In this document: positions 1 to 10,106 of the stretch, in pieces
How positions within the stretch are numbered: position 1 is the stretch's first letter
Layout: each line of letters begins with the position of its first letter
DNA from: Typhlomys cinereus
Taxonomy: Eukaryota; Chordata; Mammalia; Rodentia; Platacanthomyidae
Reading direction: 5' to 3'
DNA length: 64,000 nucleotides
Assembly (NCBI GenBank): GCA_023101885.1
Contig: JALPQD010000053.1
Span: forward strand, 4,838,447 to 4,902,446
Position numbers and translations under genes: made by a program
The notes under the pieces: model-generated
The model's input: only the letters and a program-made list of their open reading frames with translations
The model's database searches: none
Told to the model about the DNA's origin: nothing

Positions 1-1095
1 CCACTCTAGACAGGCATCTGTATTATTCCTCTCATCCCCAAGGTTTAGGGGAACATCACGGAAGCATGGGTGGAAAGAATGTAAGAGCAGAGAGTAGGGA
101 GGAGTGCTGTAAACATTGTCTTCTGGATGGGGGGAAGGGGAGGAGAAGAGAGGGATTGCACCCATGAACTCACTGCAGCTATGGCTACCTATCAACATTT
201 CATCCCAGAAGGATGGAAAACTCACGATGCCCCACTCTTCCTGATGGATTATGGGTGGTTAATGTTGGCTTTGGGAAGTGAAATCACTTGCTTCATGGTG
301 GAGCTACTGATACAACACCTGTGCTCCAGAGAGTGCCAGACACATGCTTTGATTAGACTCAGTGGGCCAAACATACAAAAAAGACATTCAAGTGTGAAGA
401 GACTTGTGAAGAAGGTTTTAAGTAGGAGGGTAATAACGAATGAAAATGACTAAAATTTATTGTAAACATGTATGAAACTGTTAAAGAATAAAAAAATTCT
501 TTAGCTTAAGTTGTAAGAGGTCTATAAAATTGGCTACCACTTGCACTTCATCCCACAACTCTCCTTTCTACCTACTTATATTTTGTATTCATGTATATCA
601 ATGTGTCCCAATCCCCAAACAGACCAAATGATCCAAATCCTTCCCTCTGTTTAGAAAACTCTCTTCTCCCCCACTTCTCCCCAGTGACTTTTCCCATGCT
701 TTAATGTGTGTCTCAGAAGCCATCACCCGCCCAAGGCTTTCTGCACGGATGTGAACTCTCTTTGAGTCCCTGATGAAATGAGAATCCGTGGAAGCAAAAA
801 TGATATCCTTCTGGAAATGTCTGGCTGACCAGGGGGAGAAAGGTGTTGATTTGCTTATTCTTGCAGACCCTGCGTCGTGTCCTGCAAGTACTAAACAGGG
901 ACAGTGGACATGCCGAGCTCTACTTCATGGAGAAAAACAAAGGACCATTATAGGAGGGAGACACTCCCAGCCTGAGAAAAATTAGCAGGAAGACCTTAGA
1001 CTGAGAAGACCTTTCCCAGAATGCCAAACACTTGTGTTACAATATTTCCAATGTGGCTTGTGGCTGACCATTATTCTAGCTGCTTTCTTACAAAA
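1..1095. other. No recognised feature
   Basis: Unique-looking, moderately AT-rich intronic sequence. The 108-aa frame at 127-453 shows no motif or family resemblance. Confidence 0.6.
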
Positions 1096-1166
1096 CTCCC
1101 TGGTAAACCTCATTAACCTTAGTAGACAAGATTTGTGCACCAAGGTTAATGAGGCTTACCAGGGAG
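1096..1166. other. Near-perfect hairpin, 25-bp stem and 21-nt loop
   Basis: Positions 1096-1120 and 1142-1166 are reverse complements with a single mismatch. The 21-nt loop (1121-1141) can itself form a 4-bp inner pairing (1126-1129 with 1133-1136). The arms are not simple repeat. It could be a tiny palindromic transposon remnant, a local inverted duplication or a pre-miRNA-like fold. No product is implied. Confidence 0.85.
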
Positions 1167-2639
1167 ACATGCAAGGAATGGGAGCCCAGATCAAAGACAG
1201 GGTGGGCCTACCCCATCACGCTGTGGCTTTCCTTTGAGAATCTCTCTGCCTGCCCTTCCCCGAGTGTTTAGCTTGACCTGTATCAGAAACTGATAAACGG
1301 ATACATGGGCACTATCTACAATATCCATGGCTAAAGCAGACGTGTATGTTCTTTCGCAGCTGTAAATTTAGTCTCATCAGATGGTATATATGGGGAGGTA
1401 CCTAACTTGAGAACAATGTGATTCACTTTTGGGACATTGGGCACTATATTTTCATAGTGGTAACTGACAGAGATGCTTATATGTTATATGAAGAACTGTC
1501 CTTTGTGCCAGGGGACTTTCTTTCATCTTTTTGGTACTTCAATCATGCAAGCATAAAGTAGTGGCTAGAACTACAAATGCATTTGTAATGCACATGCATG
1601 TACTCTATTTATCTGACATCTATCTTTCTGTGGAAATTATAATTGAGCAACATGTATGACCACAGCTACACTCTATTTTATACTAGGCAAACTTTACCTA
1701 ATTAAGACACCTTATATTAGTTAGTGAACTCCAGCATACAATGTACACAGGGGAGTTTGAATGGTGTCTAGTCTTTTATTTTAGACTTCTTAGCTCTCCT
1801 TGTACTATCAACAAATATGATCATGGGGTTTCCAATGCCTTGGGGTCAGGAAGGCTCAAAGATTCCAGCACTGACTGAGGGCTCAGAGTTCCTTTTCTGG
1901 AATAGTTCGAGTTGCACCTGAAATCCCACACAGCCCCATCACATTGCTTTCCAAAGAAAACCCCAGGGCTGTGCACCTCCACATGTGGGCAGGCAGCAGG
2001 ATATTTTGGGTCAAGTCAGGGCCACCAGAGAGCAGCTCCAAATCCAGGCTCCTGGCTGTTGGGGTGGGCATGTGCCATTGTCTCTGAAGCACTCATGGGG
2101 GCACTGGCCTTGAGCCTGGGATCGGAGGTAATTAGGGGAAAGGAAGTGTGGGGGCATCTCCTTCCAGTGTGTACCCAGGGCACCTTGCCTCCCGCCACAG
2201 GCACCTGGCAGGGTGCGCTCAGAAGAGCTGGAGGGACCATTTCAAATCCGGTCCTACCCAACTCATCTCCCAGAATATCCCAAAATGGTTTGCTACATCT
2301 GTTTTCAGCCTCCTAAAAAGCCCTTCTAAATTAGGTTTCTTTTAGTATCTTTTTAATGACTTGGACTTGTGTCAAGTTATTATTTTGCTGAAAGAGAAAG
2401 GAACAGGAAGAAAAGCATGTTTCAGTCTGGATGAAGACTTTCTAGAGCGGCAGCATCTAAGGCTTGCGGATACCTTCTGTCCCCCGAGTTTGCATAGAGA
2501 TGCTGAAACTGTGGCTTTTGAGACACCTGCTCAAGTCCCAGCTCCATGTTACCGGACACTCTTCGGTCTGATCCTGAGCCAGACCCCGTCGTGCCAGACC
2601 CAGCTGCCTCTTGCAGCCTGTGGGTACCTGCCCAGCACC
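1167..2639. other. No recognised feature; overlapping chance frames
   Basis: The 1.9-2.64 kb part is GC-richer and has frames on both strands with no motif. Nothing supports a gene. Confidence 0.55.
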
Positions 2640-2845
2640 TAGCAGTCTCTGCCTCCCGCACATCTTGATCATGTAAGGCAGCAGTCATTTCGGGACCCTC
2701 TAATTACCCTGGTGCCCTATGCAGGTTCCAGGAGGCCATCAATCAAACAAACTGCGCTGAACCCCGCTGCTTGCTCATTACCATGCCAAGGGCTGCGGGA
2801 GGTGACACGGCCCCTGCTCCAAGGGGGTCATCATTTTTGGCTTTA
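2640..2845. other. Repeat-free block, candidate conserved noncoding element
   Basis: Complex, GC-moderate sequence with TCTAATTACC (homeodomain-type core) and CAATCAAACAAAC. No coding signal. Confidence 0.3.
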
Positions 2846-3379
2846 AAATTCACAAACTTGAAACATCACAGAAAGCAGCATAAAACCAGGATTTCATATT
2901 TACTGGAAAAAAAAGTCTTTGAAAAGAGTCATTTTTAACTCACAGCTCACAGATATTCCCATGTTTGCTAAGGTCAGGGCACTGCCACTAGTAGGGCAGA
3001 GCTGTGGCTTCTCGGGGGGGGGGGAGGCACATCACCCTGACCTTCCATGTGTCCTGACATGGCTAAATAGTGACTTTTAATTTCATCACACACTAGCATC
3101 CCTTGGAGAGATTCTTAACAAATTCAATGGGTTTGGAAATTTTGCATTTTTGAGTGAACTCCCAGGGGATGCCCTGGACTGCAGCCTAAGCTGTTATGAT
3201 GTGAGGCTGCATCACTGTGTTGCAAAAGCTGACTGGTATGTGCTGGGGGAAGGCACTGGAGCGTGCTCAAGCAATCTCAGATGCTCCATCTGCCAAGAGG
3301 AAATGGTGCTCCTAGTCCACAATGTCTTGAGACTAAGGAGGGATGGTGAAAGCTGTTATCCCACAGTGTTCCGAGATGA

Positions 3380-3569
3380 ACTTAGGCTATACCATGATGC
3401 TCCAAGCTTAACAACTAACTACTCAGTTTCTGAATCCTTAATCAGGAGCACCCCAGACTATGGGCAAGATGGGCCTTTTGGAGGTTCAGTTAATGTTGCA
3501 ACTATAGCATAGCGATATTGCAACATTATTTATACTCTTGAACATGAATTTTCTCATGTATAGCATGAA
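3380..3569 (-). repeat. MaLR-like LTR fragment with shared flank
   Basis: GGGCCTTTTGGAGG followed by TTAATGTTGCAACTA is the antisense start of a rodent MaLR LTR. Homology to 5050-5147 continues past the LTR end. Confidence 0.5.
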
Positions 3570-3690
3570 TCAGAACCACTTGGCAGGGGTGTTTAAACAA
3601 ATTCCAAAGCCCGGGCTATATTGTAAGCTAATCAAATCTCAAACTCTGGGGTGCGATGAGGCATCAGAGTTTCTTGGTCCTCATCCTCTC
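3565..3690. repeat. MER5A-like hAT remnant
   Basis: ATCAGAACCACTTGGCAGGG, AAGCCCGGGCTATATTG and GCATCAGAGTTTCTTGG resemble the MER5A consensus (a Charlie-type nonautonomous DNA transposon) but are diverged. Confidence 0.45.
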
Positions 3691-4098
3691 TAAGGGGAAA
3701 GTAGGCCCAGGGTAAGGTGAGGTAGAACCCGGGCTGGCTCAGCCGCAGGCATGTGGGAGGGTGGACCTGGAGCATTAGGCAGCTTTCTTGGGTCTCGCTA
3801 GCAGGTTTTGGCTTCCAGAGCAGATGTCTGAAATGGCTTTAGCTGTCTTGCTTTGTAAGGACAGCAGAGCAGACGAGAGCAGAGGGGGAGGCAGGAGGAG
3901 TGTACACTCCCCACTAACTCCTCACTCTGTTGCTAATGCCTCCCAGTCCTGGGTCAGAACCGAGGGCCCCTGTATATGCACTGTGCCGGTACAGGGACCC
4001 GTTCGCTAAGAAGTGTATCATTTGTAAGGATTAAGAAACTGAATGATTAGATCTCAAGTTGGGAGCATCATGGTGCGACCTAATGATCACAATTTAAA

Positions 4099-4402
4099 TT
4101 TTTAAAACATTTTTTATTATTTATTCAATTGTGCGTGTATGCATGTGTGCGCGTGTGTATGTATCTGTGTGTATGTATGTATGTGTGTGTAGAACCACAG
4201 ACGAATTCGGGAACCACCATGGACGCCTCCACCTCCTCCTTGTTTACTCTGCCCCAGGATTCACAGGCTCCGCCCTACCAGGACCGGAAACGCAGGCCGC
4301 CCCGGCTTTCGCCCTGCGTCTATACGTGGGGTCTAGGATCCGAACTCAGGACCTTCCGCCTGCAAGGCAGAGGCTTAACCCCTGAGCCACCGATCCAGCC
4401 CC
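4099..4402 (-). repeat. Young B2-superfamily (DIP-like) SINE
   Basis: Full-length, antisense to the plus strand: tail (TTATTATTTATTCAATTGTG, then TG/TATG repeat) at left, tRNA-like head at right ending in CCAGCCCC. It carries RNA polymerase III box-B-like sequence (GAGTTCGGATCC in sense). Flanks ATGATCACAATTTAAA (4083-4098) and ATGACCGCAATTTTAAA (4403-4419) are an imperfect target-site duplication. Open frames across it are not genes. Confidence 0.9.
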
Positions 4403-4819
4403 ATGACCGCAATTTTAAAGAGGCAAAAGAGAAGAGAAAGAGAAAAAGAGTGCTTATAGGTTTGATTTATCAAGAGTTTTCAACAGACTTCTTTTGAAAA
4501 AGACGTCCAAGGAGAGAATACTCTGTTTCTATTCATGGTTGTGTTTGGCCTGCTGAGCGCCTTTTGGATGGAGCAAGAACACTGCTAACAGAGTGCCCTG
4601 CCAAGTGCAGCTGCCAGCTTTGTCTCCCAAGAACAGACTGGTTGCATTGTTAAAAAATAGTATAGATGCCGTACAGTAATAAACACATTCGCTCACTTAA
4701 ATATCTTGAAAGCAGAGACTGCTTTGGTCTCAGTGTGGTAGAACAAGCTGGGCATACATTTGCTTTTGCTTGTCTAAACTTAGTCTCTGGGTGTAATGAA
4801 TGTCTGGGAAAATTCTCTT

Positions 4820-5147
4820 ATACAGAAGAAAGGTTTATTTTGGTTTTTGGCTTTGGAGGTTTCAGTCCACAACTGTTTGACTACAGAATCCCATGGCCAG
4901 AGCACAGGTGGGGGGCAGTAAAAGAAAGAGGCAAAGGGGCCAAGGTCCTAGGATCCCCTTCAAGGGCATGCTCCTTAACCTCTACCCATTTGTCCCACTT
5001 GCTAAAGGTTCTGCTACTTTGCCGACTGCAGCACAGACTGGGGATGTATGGGCCTTTTGGAGGGTCATTAATGTTGAAACTACAGTACTATGACATTGCA
5101 ACATTATTTATACTTGTGGACATGAGTTTTCTTGTGTATAATATGAA
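4820..5147 (-). repeat. MaLR-type LTR, antisense
   Basis: GAAAGGTTTATTTTGGTTTT, TTTCAGTCCACAACTG, CCCCTTCAAGGGCATGCTCC and GTATGGGCCTTTTGGAGG occur in the order of a widespread rodent MaLR (ERVL-MaLR) LTR read in reverse. The 180-aa open frame from 4666 crosses it and is not a gene. Confidence 0.65.
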
Positions 5148-5151
5148 GCAA

Positions 5152-5210
5152 GACCTTCCTTCCCTCTCTCCACTTTCTCCTCCCTCTTTCTCCTTCCCTT
5201 CTCTTTGAAG
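5152..5210. repeat. CT-rich tract
   Basis: Pyrimidine-rich simple sequence following the MaLR flank. Confidence 0.8.
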
Positions 5211-5959
5211 TAGCATCTTGCAGTGCAGCTCTGAGTACATTCGACACACATCATGACATAGTGTCTTACAAACCCCACAACAACTGTCTTCCTCTGTAAC
5301 CTACTGAGTTGCAACTTAATCAGAAAGTAGCAGCATATTCTGAATACAGTTAAACTGCATGTTCGCACCTTATTCAGGAGACTGCTTTGACTTTCACTCT
5401 TTCCCCAGGTTCAAGTCCACCTCCCCAAGGAGGAGATTGACTATCATCAAGCACAGTGAAAAGAAGGTGCCACTTACCCTGAAGATTGACACTGGAACCA
5501 ACATCTTAGGTGTCTTTTGAGCAACTGATCTGAGAGGCATTTCCTCTCAGATGGAATTAAAGATTTATGACCGTGTGCAAGTCAAGTGGTTGTTCTTGAT
5601 ATTTCCAGTGTGTCACTGGACACTAGATTACTGAGGGGTGGGAAATACTTCCAAGTCCTCAATGATCTGGTCACATGCTCCCTGATGGACTTTATAAATA
5701 CTCAACTTGCTACGATTGACAGGTAAGGCAACACAGTTTGAGGGATCAATGTTTCAACAGAGAAGCTGCAATGTGGCAAAAGCCTGTGTCTGGGCACAGG
5801 GCTGGGATCGGCAGGTTCCTGCTTGTTATTTGCACAGTCTGAGCCACAGCAAAGCAGAACCCTACCCAGGAACTGCTGGAGAACTAAGATATGAATGTAA
5901 TTCTCATGAACACACATGCAGGCCTCAAACCTAATTTAAGGCAGAAAAAAGTCTTGCTT

Positions 5960-6155
5960 AGTAGTCAAGGGTGCATTCCCTTGGGCTCTACTTTCTGGAT
6001 TCATAGTCAGGACCCATTTATTATCCGTGTGTATTTGGGAAATTAATCAACCTCTCTGCTTTATATTTCTATCTGCAAAAAGAGTGCAAAAGTAAAAATA
6101 TGTCAATGAAGATTAAATTATTTTAAGGTACTTAGAGCAGGATTGGCATAACCAA
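5960..6155 (+). repeat. MIR SINE remnant
   Basis: ATTTGGGAAATTAATCAACC, CTCTCTGCTTTATATTTCTA and CTTAGAGCAGGATTGGCA correspond to the MIR core and 3' half. Confidence 0.6.
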
Positions 6156-7339
6156 ATGTCTGTTAATATTTTGAACTCTTACATGAGAATGATAGAAATG
6201 TACATAGATTCACATGAAGAAATTCTCAAGACAATTCCTCCAAATCTTAAAAAGTTCACTTGATTTTACTAGAATGAAAGAGGAGGTGATTTCTATTTTT
6301 CCTTTACAGATGTATGTTTAAAGCATGTTCCCCTGGTATCTTACTGTAAACATGTTCAAGCATGCAGCAAAGTTGAAAGCCTGGCCTGGCTGTTAATATT
6401 TGTAAATGAAACTGCTATTAGAAGTCAATACAAGAATGGGTATTAATTGCAAAGGAAGGATCTCAAATCTTCCAAAGGCTGACTTCATTGTAAATAAGAC
6501 CAACAAGAGTGCTGTTTCCATGGGAGGAAAAGAAGGAAGGTGGTCTAGGTGGAAGAAGCCCCAGTTGGCTTTTTCTAATGGTGTCAGGGTGTAAAATGTG
6601 TCTTTGAGAAGGGGGAGGGGACGCTGGGATGTACCATGGTAGGCCCAACATTTTAAGGTACCTGAGTCCTTTGTGAATGAATGCATGTGATCACTGGTTT
6701 ACTCTGGGGTGTGCTGCAGCTGCACCAGCTCAGGGTAAGCTGGGCATGGGAGCTAGAAGCCACTGACAGCACAAGGAGTTACTGCCCAGACCAGAGGCAG
6801 CGCTTCCATCACCAACAGCTGTTTCGGATCATTCCATTGCCAGTCGATTCCAGCAGCCTCAGGCCCGGAGTGATTGCCATAGTAACATGATTCAAGGGTA
6901 CTAAAGAGTTGAGCTCAAGGCTGGGTTTCCTGTGTGTTCCAAGTTGCCAAGACAAGATCTTTCTGGCTTAATCAAACAATCTTGACACACACCATCCCAA
7001 CATACTTCCTGTCTCTTTCTGACATTCTTAATTTCTAAGTAGAAAGTTTCCATTTTATTTTTAAGGACAATGGATAAGGATGGTTTGCAGAGACTCAGAA
7101 ATTAGCCTGTGATCCTCCTACAGGGTACCAGGGAAAGGGTCCTGGGCAGTGGGGAATAGAGCTCACTCCGGCCGAGTTGTAAATTGGACATAAGATCTTG
7201 TGCATATCACTGAGCTGCTCGAGACCTGAATTTTCTGTTGACAAAGAGCACACTAGATTGCCTTGCTATTAAAACCACTCCAAGTCCTACAGTGATCTGA
7301 TTGTCTGACTTCTGAATTGGTTGTCAGGAAGGTCTAGAA

Positions 7340-7490
7340 GTCAGACATAGCTTCTGGAGTCTAAATCTGGGTTGGTTATCCACTAGCGGAATATCTGTGG
7401 CTGAGTTTCTCAACTTCTTTAAACTTATTTGTTATCTAGGAAATGTGGCTACAGTGATGTCTATTTCATTGTCACTGTGATGATCTAAAA
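7340..7490 (+). repeat. MIR SINE remnant
   Basis: CTGGAGTCTAAATCTGGGTT, TGGCTGAGTTTCTCAACTTC and TATCTAGGAAATGTGG are diverged MIR landmarks. Confidence 0.55.
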
Positions 7491-7589
7491 CCCGTTTTGT
7501 GGAATGACATACAAATGTCTACTAAGGGGTGGTAATGCCACCACAGAAGTACCTCTGTGACAAAGAAGGGGGCCAGTGCAGGTCTCCAC

Positions 7590-7700
7590 ATGTTCCATTT
7601 TATATACATATATACATGGATATATATGCATGTACATATATATATGTACATGCATAACTATGTGTATATAGATGTATGCGTACATACACACATGCACACA
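7590..7700. repeat. TATA/CATG-rich tract with 32-bp palindrome
   Basis: 7625-7656 is a perfect palindrome centred on TATATATA with TGCATGTACA arms. Confidence 0.9.
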
Positions 7701-7739
7701 TATTCTGTGCCTCATAATCTATGCCAACACCTGGCTTCA

Positions 7740-8397
7740 TATGTCACTTGTCTAGTTGCAAACTCAGTCTCTGCTCCCCTCTGGACCATCACAAGCTGGG
7801 CTTATACTGTCTGCATCTCTCACAGCATTACTCTCTTCAGAGCTCTAAAAAGAAAGGCCCATTTGGCCCCATCGCCAAGATGTAAAGACTTTCCCAGCAC
7901 AAGGTCCCAAAGCTCTCCCTATGTCTCCCAACAAACAATTCCAATGGCACACTAGCCATATCACAGCATTGGCCATACCAACTTCTCTCAGCTTCAAAAA
8001 GAGCTTCATGTTGTGGTACCAGATGCTCTTAATCTCACATCAATACCCCACTCCCGGTACCAATTTCTGTAAAGGTTACTCTTAAGTATTGCTGTGAGAA
8101 AGCACCAAAAGTCAAACAACTTATGGGAGAAAGGAGATTTATTCAGCTTACAGTTCCAGGGGAGAGAAACAGTCGCTCCAACTGGCGGAGGCATGGCTGG
8201 CTGGCCAAAGCTGGAGCAGGCTAAGTCACTGCAGACATTTTGGAAGCTGAGAGTTGTAAGACTGCTTGCTGCAAGGACAGACTTCTCCTAGAGGTAGGGT
8301 GGGACTAATTTTCCTCCAGCAAGGCTCCACCTCTCAAGGTGCCATGACCTTGCCAAACACATGAGACTTTGGGAAACATATTTCAAACCATGTCAAT
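7740..8397 (-). repeat. MaLR LTR plus internal fragment, antisense
   Basis: CCACTCCCGGTACCAATTTC at the LTR/internal border, GGAGATTTATTCAGCTTACA, CTCCAGCAAGGCTCCACCTC and ACATGAGACTTTGGG run in antisense MaLR order. The upstream 7740-8040 part fits the internal region. An ancient endogenous retroelement with no coding capacity. Confidence 0.6.
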
Positions 8398-8415
8398 ACT
8401 TGTGGAAGAAAACAA

Positions 8416-8454
8416 TTTTAAGGTAAAGAAGGCAAAAAAGGTAACCCCTGAAGG
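8416..8454. repeat. 39-bp direct repeat, copy 1
   Basis: Matches 9455-9493 at 37 of 39 positions, including GGCAAAAAA and TAACCCCTGAAGG. Flanks differ. Confidence 0.85.
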
Positions 8455-8737
8455 CCCTGGTCAGGGGGGCCCTTAGAACTTCTACCTGTTCTAGTTCCCT
8501 CTTCCTCAAGATGTGAGCAGGACTTGCTAAATTTGGAAGGTCTGGAAGAATATGGGGACAGGAAGTTATGACCTGCCAGGTTCTTGGCCAAAGACCATAG
8601 CAATAGTGCCAAGAATGGGAAGTAACACAACTCACTGAATAGATTGAAATGCCTATAGCATCACTGCTGATTTTTGATTCCCTAGTGCTATCCATGGTGA
8701 GCTAATGAATGAACTAGCTATAAATCTATGAAGTATC

Positions 8738-8940
8738 CAGTTAGGCACTGTGATGCACAACTGTAATCTCAGCACTTGGATGACTGAGCCAGGAGGATCA
8801 TAAGTGCAAGACCACCTTGATCCTTGCCTTTAAAATTAAAAAAATACATAAAAGAGTGAGGATGAGTATCAGTGGCAGAATACTTGCCTTACTGAGCATG
8901 CTTGAGGCCCTGACTTTGATCATCAGTATGGGGAAAGGAG
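8738..8940 (+). repeat. B1 followed by ID-like unit (B1-dID type dimer)
   Basis: A B1 (7SL-derived) segment with CTGTAATCTCAGCACTTGG and GAGCCAGGAGGATCA, an A-rich linker, then an ID-like tRNA-Ala-type segment with AATACTTGCCTTACTGAGCA and GAGGCCCTGACTTTGATC. B1-first order matches the described B1-dID dimers. Confidence 0.72.
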
Positions 8941-9911
8941 AGGGAAGGGAAGATCCAGGAGCACATTATTTGTCCATATAGAATTTTTAGCAATAGGATT
9001 TCACTTCTGTTTTACACTGGACAGTCATGAGCCTGCAGGTATAAATGCAACATCTAGTTGTGAAGCAGGATGTCTCCAAAGTTTCTCACTACATGTGTCT
9101 GTCCTGGCTTTTCTGTGCTTCTTGGCAATCATTCCTAGCAAACAATGTACCGCAATCCCAGTCTCTAACTTGTCTCTGTTTTCTAGACTCTCAGCTGGAG
9201 TAACCAATGCCCTTCTAAAAGCCTGCGATGCCCCAGATGCTCAGGTGACAGTGCTTCAATGCGCATTCTTTATCCCAAGGTTTGTAAATCTGCGGTCTGG
9301 GAAACAACCAGGAAACATGTTCTTCTTGTTGGGCAGGAAGGAGCTAAGTGAATTCCGTGAAAATGGCCTGCCCTGAGCGAGTAGTTCCTCATTCTCACTG
9401 CTAGAAATACTGATTTCACTGAAGCGGGACAGTTGTTTAAGCAGTAAGCTCTTGTTTTAAGGTAAAGGAGGCAAAAAAGATAACCCCTGAAGGTTACCTT
9501 TTGTTGTTTGTCTCGGGTCTTACACACAGGGTGAATGCGATCAGTGAAGAAGTTCTGTGGCAGTGAATTCTTGCTGTCTGCAGCCTGCTGAATTCTGCCT
9601 CATTCACTTCTTTGATTAGGGAAACTGGAGATACTGTTGTCATCTTGCTGCTTTGTTATACAAGGATTATCAGGCTATTATCTGCCTCCTCTGGTCCTAA
9701 AGTCCAGGGAAGCCTGGGCTTCCTCATGTATTTCCTTGGCCAGATGATCCTTAAGTCTTCATGGAAAGGCAGAGCAAGGGCTCAAAGAATTGAAGTTAGC
9801 TGAGGTAGAAAACAGAGAAGGAGAAAACAAAAGGGTTCTGCTTTGGAGCAAGTGCACCATTTACTACTTGCCAGCAAACTGTCCAAGAGTGGGGTTTACC
9901 AACAGCGTGCA
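8941..9911. other. Unrecognised block containing one 39-bp repeat copy
   Basis: 9095-9376 has a 93-aa frame without recognisable motifs. The region around 9455-9700 might belong to an LTR but this is not established. Confidence 0.45.
9455..9493. repeat. 39-bp direct repeat, copy 2
   Basis: Partner of 8416-8454, about 1 kb to the right and in the same orientation. Confidence 0.85.

Positions 9912-9945
<34 letters not shown>
9912..9945. repeat. (TG)n microsatellite
   Basis: Uninterrupted TG repeats. No SINE head is recognisable nearby. Confidence 0.95.
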
Positions 9946-9947
<2 letters not shown>

Positions 9948-10006
9948 CCCTATGCATGTGTTGGAGGACATGACTTTCACGTGTGCATGGGAACTGAGGA
10001 AGAGAC

Positions 10007-10106
10007 CTTCCTGAATTGTGTGTCACAATGGTGTCAACACAACCTACAGCTGTGAGCTTCCTGAATTGTGTGTCACAATGGTGTCAACACAACCTACAGC
10101 TGTGAG
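10007..10106. repeat. Perfect 50-bp tandem duplication
   Basis: 10007-10056 and 10057-10106 are identical. The unit begins CTTCCTGAATTGTG and ends CTACAGCTGTGAG. Confidence 0.97.

Larger units (their letters stand above)
5211..7589. other. Mostly unannotated intron apart from two MIRs
   Basis: 5400-5700 has a short KRRLTIIKHSEKK-like frame that I cannot place. 6160-7340 shows no repeat or gene that I recognise. Confidence 0.5.

Noticed and set aside
4666..5208. 180-aa plus-strand open frame
   Set aside because: Runs through an antisense MaLR LTR and a CT-rich tract; no conserved motif.
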